From Shewanella sp. MBTL60-007 (GTDB taxonomy: Bacteria; Pseudomonadota; Gammaproteobacteria; Enterobacterales; Shewanellaceae), in assembly GCF_019654915.1 (NCBI RefSeq), contig NZ_BPET01000028.1, positions 1 through 64,000 of the forward strand: 64,000 nt of DNA, read 5' to 3'. This document shows, piece after piece, positions 44,284-53,637 of the stretch; the stretch's first letter is position 1, and each line of letters starts with the position of its first letter. The notes below the pieces were generated by a model, which searched no databases, was not told the DNA's origin, and was given only the letters and a program-made list of their open reading frames with translations. The position numbers were made by a program, and so were the translations under genes.

Positions 44284-44586
44284 TGGCCGCGCTTAGTGGT
44301 TCCTAAGTGTTATCAGTTAAGAACGGTTCGCTTTGCAACGTAACCAGCGAAAGGTGGCTAGCCTCAAATTTGGCGGCATGGTGTAGTTTCGGTTTGCGCC
44401 CGATTAAAGCATAAGTAGCTAAGAATTGTAGACGACCCCAGCTGACGGTGGGCTTGTGTTACCTAAATCTCACATTTTGGTTTAGGGCGTAGAAAGGCAC
44501 TAATAACATCAGCTGCTATAGCCATGGCTCTCGATGGTGATCTAGCCGTTGGCCGCGCTAAGGCCAAAATATTAAGTGAGCTTATT
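44284..44586 (+). other. Gene-free stretch before the lysis cassette
   Basis: About 300 bp without a convincing gene. It may carry the late promoter and a structured leader. An inverted relative of the AGTTA repeat (TGTTATCAGTTAA, 44308-44320) is present. I cannot place promoter boxes with confidence. Confidence 0.4.
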
Positions 44587-45087
44587 ATGAACCTCTCTCA
44601 AAAATTAGCCGCTATGGGTTTAGCCGCTGCCGCCGCCTTTGGTGGTGCAACGCTGGTCATTCCCCATGAGGGGCAAGTCTTAGGGACCTATGTTGATCCC
44701 GTTGGCATTCTTACCAGTTGTTATGGTCACACTGGCCCCGAGCTAAAACCTAACCAAGCTTTTACTGAGCAACAGTGTTTAGAAACGCTGGCTGATGACT
44801 TATCTATGTTTGATCGGCAGCTGCGGCGCTTAACGCACCCTGTCGAATTGACTCAGGGTGAACACGCCGCCTATTTAAGTTTTATCTATAACGTTGGGGC
44901 TGGGGCATTTAGAACCTCAACCTTACGAAAAAAATTATTGGCCGCTGATCGGGTTGGCGCCTGTAACGAGTTGCCTCGTTGGGTTTATGCCAAAGGTCAG
45001 AAGTTACCAGGATTAATTAAGCGCCGTAATGCGGAGCTTAAAGTTTGTTTAAAGGAGATCGCCAATGTGGCAACGACTGATTTCTAG
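44587..45087 (+). CDS. SAR-type GH24 endolysin (lysozyme)
   Basis: A phage muralytic enzyme. From ATG 44587 the 166-residue protein begins with a weakly hydrophobic Ala/Gly-rich segment (about 8-26), typical of a signal-anchor-release domain. The T4-type catalytic triad is Glu28-x8-Asp37-x5-Thr43. Such enzymes are exported by Sec, wait in the membrane and are released when the membrane is depolarised. An S21-like holin gene nearby supports this mode. A longer frame from 44524 is less likely. Confidence 0.9.
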   Translation: MNLSQKLAAMGLAAAAAFGGATLVIPHEGQVLGTYVDPVGILTSCYGHTGPELKPNQAFTEQQCLETLADDLSMFDRQLRRLTHPVELTQGEHAAYLSFIYNVGAGAFRTSTLRKKLLAADRVGACNELPRWVYAKGQKLPGLIKRRNAELKVCLKEIANVATTDF

Positions 45088-45568
45088 TGGTGGCTCGTTC
45101 CACCTGTATTTTATTGGTTTGCTGATTATTGCTTTAGTGGGTTTAGGTACCGCGCTTAAATTTAGTCGGGCTGAGGTCGCGATAAAAACACAAGAGATTG
45201 AAACGCTGACATTAGCAAAAGCAGTGTTGCGTAGTGATCTCGATGCTATCGCCAACAAGGTTGAGCAAATTGAAGCGGAAAAGCTGAGTTTACGATTAGA
45301 GGCTGAGCAGGTTTCAAAGTTAAACCGGCAGAACGCCGAGGCCAAGACGGCAATAGAAACTGCATTTCGCCACCAAAGTCGTTTGTTAGATAAGATTCGG
45401 GGATCACCAGATGAAAACGTTAAAGCTTGGGCTGATACTGCTATGCCTGTCGATGCTGTGGTCTTGCTCAAGCAAGCCGCCTATTGTGCGCACCCTGATC
45501 ACTACTCAGACGAAATATGTATTAGCGCCAGACGAAATGATAAGCGAGTGCCTACCGCCGCCTTTTAA
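45065..45568 (+). CDS. i-spanin (Rz-like)
   Basis: A 167-residue protein with one N-terminal inner-membrane helix (about 13-32) and a long periplasmic coiled coil (about 35-110), typical of Rz. It overlaps the endolysin end by 23 bp and contains most of the Rz1-like gene in another frame. It should fuse the inner and outer membranes during lysis together with the o-spanin. Confidence 0.85.
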   Translation: MWQRLISSGGSFHLYFIGLLIIALVGLGTALKFSRAEVAIKTQEIETLTLAKAVLRSDLDAIANKVEQIEAEKLSLRLEAEQVSKLNRQNAEAKTAIETAFRHQSRLLDKIRGSPDENVKAWADTAMPVDAVVLLKQAAYCAHPDHYSDEICISARRNDKRVPTAAF

Positions 45569-45692
45569 CTCCCCTACTGAAAACACCCCTAACGATTTAC
45601 ACCTTGAATACAGCATGTTGCTGCTGAATGTGATTGCCAAGTGTGAGGCTGATTGGCTAAGGCTGCGGCAATGGCGGGAGTTAAAGCAATGA
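45411..45692 (+). CDS. o-spanin (Rz1-like lipoprotein)
   Basis: A 93-residue protein with a lipoprotein signal ending at LWSC (Cys19; Trp at -2 is unusual) and a mature part containing PPPF. It starts inside the Rz-like gene in a different frame (158 bp overlap) and extends past its end, as in P2 LysB/LysC. Its stop overlaps the holin start. Confidence 0.83.
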   Translation: MKTLKLGLILLCLSMLWSCSSKPPIVRTLITTQTKYVLAPDEMISECLPPPFNSPTENTPNDLHLEYSMLLLNVIAKCEADWLRLRQWRELKQ

Positions 45693-45934
45693 TTAATGAT
45701 CCGAATGTCCAAAAAGGAATTTCAACAGCGGCTTATAGTGCCTCGTTCACTACCGCTGCAGGGGGAGCCGTATCAGTGAATCAGATAGCGCTATGGATAG
45801 GCATATTGTTTGCGGCGTTAACGTTTGTCGTTAATTGGGCTTATCAGGCTGCTAAGAACAAACGAGATGCTGATTTGCATGAGTTAGAGACTCAGTTAAT
45901 TAAAGCCAAAATGGATAAGTTAGAAGAAACATAA
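45689..45934 (+). CDS. S21-like pinholin
   Basis: An 81-residue protein starting at ATG 45689 (ATGA overlap, GGGAG upstream). It has a Gly/Ala/Ser-rich weak first segment (about 10-28, KGISTAAYSASFTTAAGG), a strong second helix (about 33-52) and a charged tail. This closely follows the plan of phage 21 holin, whose first helix leaves the membrane at triggering. Pinholins work with SAR endolysins, which is what this cassette encodes. Confidence 0.78.
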   Translation: MINDPNVQKGISTAAYSASFTTAAGGAVSVNQIALWIGILFAALTFVVNWAYQAAKNKRDADLHELETQLIKAKMDKLEET

Positions 45935-45959
45935 TTGTTTTTAAATCAATAGGTGCTGT

Positions 45960-46493
45960 ATGGCTCAGATAAAGGCGCAAAAAACAGAGCCATTGCTGTT
46001 AAATAAAACCGACCTTTGCCGCAGCCTTGGCATCAGTACCACGGCATTTGATAAATGGGCGGTACCCGTTCACAGCAAGAAAGGCCGCGAGTGTCTTTAT
46101 GCCATGAGCGATGTGGTTGCTAACCGAGTTGGTAATGAGCGCAGCAAGCAACAGTCGGCTAGCGAAGATTTTGATCCCGAGAAACCTAATCTCGATTATG
46201 AGCGCTATAGGTTAACCAAGGCGCAGGCAGACGGCCAAGAGCTTAAAAACGAGCAATCACGTAAAGAGGTGGTTGACGTTGGTTTTAATATTTTTGTGCT
46301 TAACCGCATTTCAGCCCAAGTCGCCCCCGTTCTAGACCAAATTCATATACGCATGAAACGTAAGTTTCCTGATGTTTCAGACAAGTTCCTTGAAGCGCTG
46401 AAAGGTGAAGTGATCAAGAGTCAAAACACAGTTTCAGAGCTGGCAGAAATGATTGAGGATTTATTAGATGAATATATCGGCAGCGCAGATTAA
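45960..46493 (+). CDS. Terminase small subunit (Nu1/DUF1441 type)
   Basis: It recognises the packaging site on phage DNA. The 177-residue protein has an N-terminal winged helix-like segment (LCRSLGISTTAFDKWAVPVH) and a helical C-terminal part that should bind the large subunit. It overlaps TerL by 26 bp. Confidence 0.85.
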   Translation: MAQIKAQKTEPLLLNKTDLCRSLGISTTAFDKWAVPVHSKKGRECLYAMSDVVANRVGNERSKQQSASEDFDPEKPNLDYERYRLTKAQADGQELKNEQSRKEVVDVGFNIFVLNRISAQVAPVLDQIHIRMKRKFPDVSDKFLEALKGEVIKSQNTVSELAEMIEDLLDEYIGSAD

Positions 46494-48483
46494 AAATCTG
46501 AAAGCCGCCGTTGCAACGGGTTTACGTTCATTCTACCGCCCACCGATATTAACCTGCTCTGAATACGCTGACGCTAATTTTTATATGTCGTCAGAATCCT
46601 CTTATACCGAGGGTAAATGGGAAAGCCTGCCGTTTCAAATAGGCATTCTTAATGCCATGGGTAATGACCAGATCACCACGCTGAATTTAATGAAATCGGC
46701 GCGTGTGGGTTATACCAAAATGCTGATGGCGAACGGCGCTTACAAGGTTGAGCATAAAAAACGTAACGTGTTGGTTTATCAGCCTCGCGATGGTCAAGCT
46801 AAGACCTTTATGAAAAAGCACGTTGAAACGGCTATCCGCGATGTTCCCGCATGGCGAAAGCTGGCCCCGTGGCTTGGGCGTAAGCATAAAGACAGCACAC
46901 TTGAAGATAAGATTTTTAGTAACGGTAAAACCTTTATGGTGCGTGGTGGTACAGCCGCCGCCAATTACCGTGAAATATCCACTGACGATGTTATTTATGA
47001 CGAACTAGCAGGTTTTGACGAATCCATTGAGCATGAGGGTAACGCCACATCATTAGGTGATACCCGTGTTGAGCTGTCGATGTTCCCCAAATCGATTCGC
47101 GGCTCAACACCAAAAGTGCTTGGCACCTGCCAGATGGAAAAGGCCTGCAGTGAAAGCCCACACTTTTTTAAGTTTCATTTACCTTGCCCACATTGCGGTG
47201 AGCTGCAAGAACTGCGCTGGGGCGGTGCAGATGAAAGCTTTGGTATTAAGTGGCTGCGCGATAGCAATGGCAATCAGGACCCAAGCACAGCTTATTACTT
47301 ATGTGAGCATTGTGCTTGCTGCATCGAGAACAATCAGCTCGATGACATGGAGCTTGATCCGCGAGCTATTTGGATTTGTGAAAACACAGGTATTCGCACC
47401 ACTGATTACATCGACTTTTATGATGCCGATGGCAACGATATCACCACACCCGCTAATGTCTCGATTCATATTTGGTCGGGTTACAACTCGCTAAATAGTT
47501 GGGCCAAACTGGTTACAGAGTTTTACAAGGCCAAAGGTGATCGCGAGAAGATGCAAACCTTTGTTAATACCAAGCTTGGTTTGCCTTGGGATAACGACAA
47601 TGGTGAGCGTCTAGAGTGGGAAGAACTCGCAAGACGCCGCGAAATGTACCCCGACAATAAACTGCCTAATTGGGTGGTTTACTTAACAGCCGGTATCGAT
47701 ACACAGGATGATCGATATGAGGGCCGTGTTTGGGGATGGGGACCAGGTAAAGAGCTTTGCTTGGTTGATCGCTTTATTCTCAACGGCGACCCAGCAAGCC
47801 AAGTGCTGCTCGATAAAGTCAGTGAGCGTTTGCAAAAAAGCTATATTCGCGCCGATGGCGTTCGCTTAGAGCTGGGCATCGTAGCTTGGGATTCGGGAGG
47901 TCATTATGCCGATACGGTTTACTCGATGAGTAAAAAGCTTGGGGTGATGAAAGTGATCCCCGTTAAAGGAGCAAACGTTTACGGCAAACCGATTGCCAAT
48001 TTCCCGAGAAAGAAAAGCCGCAAAGGTGTGTATCTTACCGAGGTGGGTACCGATAACGCCAAAGAATTGATTATGTCGATGCTGCGCATTGCCCCCGATC
48101 CGCACGTTCGTAAACCTGGCGCCATTCATCTGCCGCTTAACGAGTCGATTTGTGACGATGCCGAACTGCAGCAGCTTACCTCAGAGCGAAAAATTCCTAA
48201 GCGCCGCAATGGCCGTCTTGTTTATCGTTGGGATGAGCAAGGTCGCCGTAACGAAGCACTCGACTGCTTGGTTTACGCATTGGCCGCGCTGTATATCGCC
48301 CAAGAGCGTTTTGGTATCGACTTAGAAAAGCTGGCTAAAACCACCGTTGCCGCCAATGACAGTGACAACGATGAAAACGAACAAGACACGGCTCAAACCG
48401 AGCCCAATAAACCCCATTCAGAATCACGCAGCGACTCAACAAACAGTTGGCTCGGTGACACCGGCACAGGAGGTTGGTTATGA
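46468..48483 (+). CDS. Terminase large subunit (GpA family)
   Basis: The packaging ATPase and cos nuclease. The 671-residue protein matches lambda gpA: atypical Walker A KSARVGYTK (76-84), Walker B VIYDE (175-179), a zinc-like CPHCG...CEHC pair (about 230-275) and a nuclease domain with GIDTQDDR and AWDSGGHYADTVY. The C-terminal 50 residues are Asp/Asn/Ser-rich. Confidence 0.96.
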   Translation: MNISAAQIKNLKAAVATGLRSFYRPPILTCSEYADANFYMSSESSYTEGKWESLPFQIGILNAMGNDQITTLNLMKSARVGYTKMLMANGAYKVEHKKRNVLVYQPRDGQAKTFMKKHVETAIRDVPAWRKLAPWLGRKHKDSTLEDKIFSNGKTFMVRGGTAAANYREISTDDVIYDELAGFDESIEHEGNATSLGDTRVELSMFPKSIRGSTPKVLGTCQMEKACSESPHFFKFHLPCPHCGELQELRWGGADESFGIKWLRDSNGNQDPSTAYYLCEHCACCIENNQLDDMELDPRAIWICENTGIRTTDYIDFYDADGNDITTPANVSIHIWSGYNSLNSWAKLVTEFYKAKGDREKMQTFVNTKLGLPWDNDNGERLEWEELARRREMYPDNKLPNWVVYLTAGIDTQDDRYEGRVWGWGPGKELCLVDRFILNGDPASQVLLDKVSERLQKSYIRADGVRLELGIVAWDSGGHYADTVYSMSKKLGVMKVIPVKGANVYGKPIANFPRKKSRKGVYLTEVGTDNAKELIMSMLRIAPDPHVRKPGAIHLPLNESICDDAELQQLTSERKIPKRRNGRLVYRWDEQGRRNEALDCLVYALAALYIAQERFGIDLEKLAKTTVAANDSDNDENEQDTAQTEPNKPHSESRSDSTNSWLGDTGTGGWL

Positions 48484-48683
48484 GCAAAGCTCAAGCGCAA
48501 AAAATGGTAGATGCTTATATTGCCGCCGAGCTTGATGTATTAGATGGCAAAACCGTCACTGTTAACGGTAAGACCATGGGAACGGAAGATTTACAGGCTA
48601 TTCGAGCAGGCCGCTTGGAGTGGGAGCGGCGTGTAAATGCATACTCAAGCCCTAACGCTGGTTTTGGTCAAGCGCAATTTTAA
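48480..48683 (+). CDS. Head-to-tail joining protein gpW
   Basis: A 67-residue protein, the usual gpW size, with a C-terminal GRLEWERRVNAY segment. It starts at ATG 48480 in an ATGA overlap with TerL after AGGAGG. Position between gpA and portal is the lambda order. Confidence 0.88.
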   Translation: MSKAQAQKMVDAYIAAELDVLDGKTVTVNGKTMGTEDLQAIRAGRLEWERRVNAYSSPNAGFGQAQF

Positions 48684-48708
48684 TCACTGTTTGAGCTAAG
48701 GATTATTA

Positions 48709-50271
48709 ATGAGTTGGTTAAATAACGCTATCGCCACAGTTGCGCCCAATTGGGCGCTTAAGCGTGAGGCCGCAAGGCAGAGCTTTGACGCCATAAAGGG
48801 CTATGACGCTGCAAGAAAAAGCCGCACACATAAGGCGCATAAAGAGTCTCGCGGGGCTAACCAAGCGGTATTTGCTGCGGGTAAAAGCCTGCGCGAGCAA
48901 GCCCGTTGGCTCGATGAAAACCACGATTTGAGCATTGGCATACTCGACCGAATGGAGGAGCGCGTGGTGGGCTCACAGGGGATTGTGGTTGAACCTCAGC
49001 CCCGTGATCTAGACGGCAATATTCTCGATGACTTAGCCAATGAGTTGCAACGCCGCTTTGGTAACTGGTCATTAAAGCCCGATGTAACAGGGCGCTATTC
49101 ACGCCCCGAGCTTGAGCGCTTAGTGCTGCGAACGGCGCTGCGCGATGGTGAGTGTTTCGGTCAGCATGTGCTTGGTCGAGTGCCAAAGCTTATTCACCCA
49201 AACGAGCAAGGCACCCCGTACTCAATCGAGGCATTAGAGCCTGATTTTGTGCCGTTTGAGCTTAACGATGTGGCTAAGCGTATTCGCCAAGGTCTAGAGG
49301 TTAACGCTTGGGGCCAAGTGGTTAACGTGCATGTGCTACTTGATCACCCTGCTGATCAGCAAGGCTTTCGCCATAAGACTAAGCCCATTGCTAAAAGCAA
49401 AATGCTGCACTTAGGCCTGTTTAAACGCCTGCATCAGTTGCGCGGTATTAGCTTGTTTCACGGCATTATGACCCGCCTCGGTGACATCAAAGATTATGAA
49501 GAATCTGAGCGAGTCGCGGCGCGTATATCAGCCGCCTTGGCGTTTGTGATTAAGCGTGGTGGCCCAGAGGATTACACCTCTGGTGGCAAAGACCAAGATA
49601 TTAAATTTAGCCCGGGCATGACCACCACGTTAGCGCCTGGTGAGTCTATCGACACCCTAGAATCTAACCGCCCTAATGTGCATCTGGTTGATTTTCGTAA
49701 CGGTCAACTAAAAGCCGCCGCAGCCGGTACCCGTGGCAGCTACTCCTCAATCTCTCGTGATTACAAAGGCAGTTATTCAAGTCAGCGCCAAGAGCTAGTT
49801 GAGCAAGATGAATCTAACCGCATTATGCAGCAATGGTTTTGTGCTGGGTGGTCGCGGCCTGTTTATCGCAACTGGCTCACTATGGAGCAGCTTAACAAAG
49901 TTGATCCGCTGGTGCTGCCTGAAAACCTTGATATCAACACCCTGTTTGATGCCGTGTATTACGGTCCAACTATGCCATGGATTGACCCCCATAAAGAGGC
50001 TAAAGGGTGGCAAGCAATGATATCGGGTAATGCTGCAACCGAGGCCGAGTGGGCTCGCGCTCGTGGCCGTAACCCTGCGGAAGTAAAACGCCAGCGTAAG
50101 CGCGAGGTGGAATACAACCGCGATAATCAAATGGTCACAGATAACGACCCCGAACCCACTAATGGAGAATCCAACAGTGAAAAAAACAACGCTAGCAGCA
50201 ACAACGCTCGCCGCGCTCGCCGTCAGCACCGCGCTGACCGCGCCGCAAGGGATGGCGAGTCAGGCGATTGA
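48709..50271 (+). CDS. Portal protein (lambda gpB family)
   Basis: It forms the dodecameric ring through which DNA enters the head. The 520-residue protein has the family segments RARWLDENHDLSIGILDRME-like, DGECFGQHVLGR and RSYSSISRDYKGSYSSQRQE-like, and an Arg-rich C-terminus. Its last 95 bases overlap the protease/capsid gene. Confidence 0.94.
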   Translation: MSWLNNAIATVAPNWALKREAARQSFDAIKGYDAARKSRTHKAHKESRGANQAVFAAGKSLREQARWLDENHDLSIGILDRMEERVVGSQGIVVEPQPRDLDGNILDDLANELQRRFGNWSLKPDVTGRYSRPELERLVLRTALRDGECFGQHVLGRVPKLIHPNEQGTPYSIEALEPDFVPFELNDVAKRIRQGLEVNAWGQVVNVHVLLDHPADQQGFRHKTKPIAKSKMLHLGLFKRLHQLRGISLFHGIMTRLGDIKDYEESERVAARISAALAFVIKRGGPEDYTSGGKDQDIKFSPGMTTTLAPGESIDTLESNRPNVHLVDFRNGQLKAAAAGTRGSYSSISRDYKGSYSSQRQELVEQDESNRIMQQWFCAGWSRPVYRNWLTMEQLNKVDPLVLPENLDINTLFDAVYYGPTMPWIDPHKEAKGWQAMISGNAATEAEWARARGRNPAEVKRQRKREVEYNRDNQMVTDNDPEPTNGESNSEKNNASSNNARRARRQHRADRAARDGESGD

Positions 50272-52267
50272 TAACGAGTCTGCCCCAAATAAAAACTGGT
50301 ATGAGCTAAAAGCGCAGAACGGCCACGCCGAGATCATGATTTACGATGAGATTGGAGGTTGGGGAGTGACCGCCAAACAGTTTGCTCGTGATCTGCAAGC
50401 GCTTGGTAAGGTTTCATCGATCACAGCTCGTATTCATAGCCCTGGTGGTGATGTATTCGAGGGGATGGCAATTTACAACATCATTAAGGGCCACCCTGCT
50501 CAAAAAGTTTGTCATATCGATGGGCTTGCCGCCTCAATGGCCTCAGTTATCGCCATGGCGTTTGATGAGGTTGTTATGCCTGAGAACGCGATGATGATGG
50601 TGCATAAGCCTTGGGGTGGCACCTTGGGTGATGCCGATGACATGCGCAAATATGCCGATCTGCTAGATAAAGTTGAGGGTAATCTTGTTGGCGCTTACGC
50701 CCAAAAAACGGGCCTTAGCGATGATGAACTTCACTCACTACTCGCCAGTGAAACTTGGCTCACTGGTCGTGAAGCGCTTGAGAAAGGCTTTGCTGACACT
50801 GTAACCGAACCGCTGCAAATGGCAGCATCACTTTGCTCAAAACGGCTTAAGGACTTTACCAATATGCCTGAATCTCTAAAAAACCTGTTCACACCGCAGG
50901 GTAATAATCCTGGTGTAACTAATCCACCTGCTACGCCTGCGCCAGCCTCGGCACCTGCAGCACTTAATCAGCCGTCACAGGCTGACATTGCCGCAGCTGC
51001 AACAGCAATGAACAAAGAGCGTATCGATGGCATTAATGCCGCTTTCGCTGCGTTCCCGCAATTAGGTGAGCTAAGAAATAGCTGTATTGCCGATGCCAGC
51101 GTTAACGCTGAATCTGCTAAAGATAAGATTTTAGCCTCGCTAGGACAAGGCACTGAGCCTGCAGGCTCTCAGCCAGCTAGCCCGATTATTCATGTGGGTA
51201 ACGGTAACTTGGTGGGTGATTCAATTAGCGCGCACCTAATGGCAAAAGCAGGTCATGCAGAGCGCCAAGCGGATAACGGTTATGCAAGTTATAACCTTAA
51301 AGAGCTAGCTCGCGCATCACTGCAAGATCGCGGTATCGGTATTGCTGGCCTAAACCAGATGCAGATGGTGGGCTTAGCCTTTACCCATGATTCATCTGAC
51401 TTTGGTAACATCTTGCTAGATGTGGCTAATAAGTCGGTATTGGCTGGCTGGGAAACCGCGACAGAAACCTTTGAGCGTTGGACCAAGAAAGGCCAACTTA
51501 GTGACTTTAAAGTCTCTAAACGTGTTGGTTTAGATGAGCTTGGTAGCTTGCGTGAAGTTCGTGCAGGTGCCGAGTATAAGTATGTGACTCTAGGTGATCG
51601 CGGCTCTGATATTGCGCTGGCAACCTACGGTGAGATTTTCTCTATTACTCGCCAATGCATCATCAATGATGATATGGATATGCTCACCTCTATTCCTATG
51701 AAGATGGGCGCAGCGGCAAAAGCGACTATTGCTGATCTGGTGTATGCGATTCTAACCAAGAATCCAAACATGAGTGATGGCAAGGCGCTGTTCCATGCTA
51801 ATCATGGCAACTTAGGCACTGGTGTACCAAGCGTTGAATCATTAGGTGCATTGGCTGAGCTGATGGAAAGCCAAACAACAGGCGGCAAGAGCCCACGAGC
51901 GCTTAACATCATGCCTGAATTCGCCCTTGTGCCGCCAAACCTTAAGCGTTCTGTTACGCAGATCATCAAGTCTAGCTCGGTACGCGGCGCTGATGCTAAC
52001 TCTGGTATTGCTAACCCAATTCAAGACTTTGCAGAGGTGATCTCCGAGGCGCGTCTTGGTCAGCACAGCAAGGAGGAATTTTACCTTGCAGCCGGTCAAG
52101 GTCGTGACACTATCGAAGTGGCATACCTTGATGGTATCGACACGCCTTATATTGAGCAGCAAGACGGCTTTAATATCGATGGTGTGGCAACTAAAGTGCG
52201 CATCGATGCAGGTGTGGCACCGCTTGATCACCGTGGCTTGGCTAAGTCTACGGGTAAGCCTGCGTAA
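50177..52267 (+). CDS. Fused ClpP-like capsid protease and major capsid protein
   Basis: The N-terminal part (about 40-230) is an S14 ClpP-type protease with Ser120 in GLAASMAS and His143 in MVHKPWGG. A Pro/Ala linker (about 255-275) and a scaffold-like helical part follow, then a major capsid protein (about 330-696, with GSLREVRAGAEYKYVTLGDR). In lambda these are separate genes C/Nu3 and E. GTG 50177 has GGAGAAT upstream and gives 696 residues; ATG 50162 is an alternative. The first 25 residues look like a Sec signal peptide. Confidence 0.9.
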   Translation: MKKTTLAATTLAALAVSTALTAPQGMASQAIDNESAPNKNWYELKAQNGHAEIMIYDEIGGWGVTAKQFARDLQALGKVSSITARIHSPGGDVFEGMAIYNIIKGHPAQKVCHIDGLAASMASVIAMAFDEVVMPENAMMMVHKPWGGTLGDADDMRKYADLLDKVEGNLVGAYAQKTGLSDDELHSLLASETWLTGREALEKGFADTVTEPLQMAASLCSKRLKDFTNMPESLKNLFTPQGNNPGVTNPPATPAPASAPAALNQPSQADIAAAATAMNKERIDGINAAFAAFPQLGELRNSCIADASVNAESAKDKILASLGQGTEPAGSQPASPIIHVGNGNLVGDSISAHLMAKAGHAERQADNGYASYNLKELARASLQDRGIGIAGLNQMQMVGLAFTHDSSDFGNILLDVANKSVLAGWETATETFERWTKKGQLSDFKVSKRVGLDELGSLREVRAGAEYKYVTLGDRGSDIALATYGEIFSITRQCIINDDMDMLTSIPMKMGAAAKATIADLVYAILTKNPNMSDGKALFHANHGNLGTGVPSVESLGALAELMESQTTGGKSPRALNIMPEFALVPPNLKRSVTQIIKSSSVRGADANSGIANPIQDFAEVISEARLGQHSKEEFYLAAGQGRDTIEVAYLDGIDTPYIEQQDGFNIDGVATKVRIDAGVAPLDHRGLAKSTGKPA

Positions 52268-52286
52268 ACTGTCGGTAACGTATAGC

Positions 52287-52340
52287 GCCGCTCTTACACT
52301 GCACTATTACATTGAATTAGTGCAGTGAGGGCGGCTTTTT
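52287..52340 (+). terminator. Strong hairpin terminator inside the structural operon
   Basis: A long stem (GCCGCTCTTACACTGCACTA paired with the region 52318-52335, with a two-base bulge) and five T residues follow the capsid gene by 19 bp. The genes downstream are clearly tail and head genes of the same operon. Confidence 0.85.
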
Positions 52341-52377
52341 ATTTTCGAATTTTGACTATTAGTTTAGGAATCAAGCG

Positions 52378-52698
52378 ATGAAAAATCAGATTTGTGATGG
52401 TAACACCATTAACCATACGCCGACTGTTGATGTGAAAAGTGGTGAAGCGATTTTAATTGGTAATTTGGTTGGTGTGGCGCTGGGAGATGTAGCGGCTAAC
52501 ACTGAGGGAACCTTTGTGCCCACGGGGGTGTTTGATCTGCCTAAAGTGGCGGCTGATGATATCGGCCAAGGCACACAAGTTTACTTAAAGGCTGACGGTA
52601 ATATTACCACCACGGCATCGGGTAACGCCCTAGCAGGTAAAGCATGGGCTGCGGCTGGCAACCCATCTGATACTGTTTGGGTAAAAGTGAATGCCTAA
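52378..52698 (+). CDS. Capsid decoration protein (DUF2190)
   Basis: A 106-residue protein with EAILIGNLVGVALGDVAANT and a GVFDLPK segment, typical of DUF2190 capsid-associated proteins. It follows the capsid gene and terminator and overlaps the next gene by 8 bp. It probably stabilises the mature head. Confidence 0.8.
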   Translation: MKNQICDGNTINHTPTVDVKSGEAILIGNLVGVALGDVAANTEGTFVPTGVFDLPKVAADDIGQGTQVYLKADGNITTTASGNALAGKAWAAAGNPSDTVWVKVNA

Positions 52699-53023
52699 CG
52701 TGGCATCAGCCGCCAATGAAAGGTTCGCCCGCAAGCTTGGGCGAGCCTTTAATAAACTGGCAGAACCATGCCAGTTTATTAGCGCCTCGGGTGCGGCCCC
52801 ATATCAGCGCGGCGTTAGTCTGCAGCAAACCGAGCGTGATGGCAGTGCAGAATATGTGCCTGAACCTGTGCAAGTGGCTGAGTTTTTAAAGGCTGATGGC
52901 GCGGTTAATACTGGTGATCTGTTTGAACTGCCATTGGCTGAAAACCCAGCTCAGCAATACCAACTGACTCAGCTCTATGAGTCGGACCAAGTGAGCGTTA
53001 GCTATATCTATATCGCGTATTAA
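52691..53023 (+). CDS. Head-tail joining protein (gpFII-like position)
   Basis: A 110-residue protein with small beta-rich segments, lying where lambda has FII. The position and size support a head-tail connector; sequence similarity is not strong by eye. Confidence 0.55.
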   Translation: MPNVASAANERFARKLGRAFNKLAEPCQFISASGAAPYQRGVSLQQTERDGSAEYVPEPVQVAEFLKADGAVNTGDLFELPLAENPAQQYQLTQLYESDQVSVSYIYIAY

Positions 53024-53041
53024 CTGTTTAAAGGTGGCGCT

Positions 53042-53608
53042 ATGTGGCTCGACACTTCTGGCTTTGATGCGGTAGCCAAAGAGCTTAAGCGAATGCGTGA
53101 GGCTCAGGCCCCAGCCATTGCCAGCGCGGTAAATGATGCGGCTAAGTTTGGTAAGCAGTTAGCGATTGATGAGATTTACAATAAATATGGCTTTAAGTCT
53201 AAGTCCTATATTGAGCAAAATTTCAGCCTAAGCATTAACCCTAAGACCTTAACCGCCCATATTAGCGCCCGTTATCGCCCTAGCTCATTGACTCGTTTTG
53301 CCACGCCTAAACACAAGGTTGGTAAGCGTTCGCAGCGAGTGGCAAGCGGGCAGGTGGTTAAGTCGCTGCGCAATAAGCCCACTTGGCTTAAAGGCGCGTT
53401 TACCTTTATCGGTAAGAACGGCAACCAAGTTATGTATTCACGCAGTAAAGGTGATAACAGTTGGCGCAGCTTTAAAGAGGCTAAGGCGCAAGGGGTTAAA
53501 GCCTTGTATGGTCCCTCTGTTGGCGGCAGCTTTGCATTTATGCGTGATGATCTAGAGGCGCCAATTATCGCTCACCTGCGTAAGCGTTACGGGCAACACG
53601 CCAAATAA
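53042..53608 (+). CDS. Minor tail protein Z-like
   Basis: A 188-residue basic protein with the Z-family start (WLDTSGFDAVAKELKRM) and the IYNKYGFKSKSYIEQNF segment. It should complete the head-proximal tail end. It lies between the joining protein and the U-like gene as in lambda. Confidence 0.8.
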   Translation: MWLDTSGFDAVAKELKRMREAQAPAIASAVNDAAKFGKQLAIDEIYNKYGFKSKSYIEQNFSLSINPKTLTAHISARYRPSSLTRFATPKHKVGKRSQRVASGQVVKSLRNKPTWLKGAFTFIGKNGNQVMYSRSKGDNSWRSFKEAKAQGVKALYGPSVGGSFAFMRDDLEAPIIAHLRKRYGQHAK

Positions 53609-53637
53609 CGCCACTCAATATATCAGCGAGTAACACC

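Noticed and set aside
44524-44586. 21-residue extension of the endolysin
   Set aside because: It would put a charged segment before the signal-anchor part and break the SAR pattern; ATG 44587 fits better.
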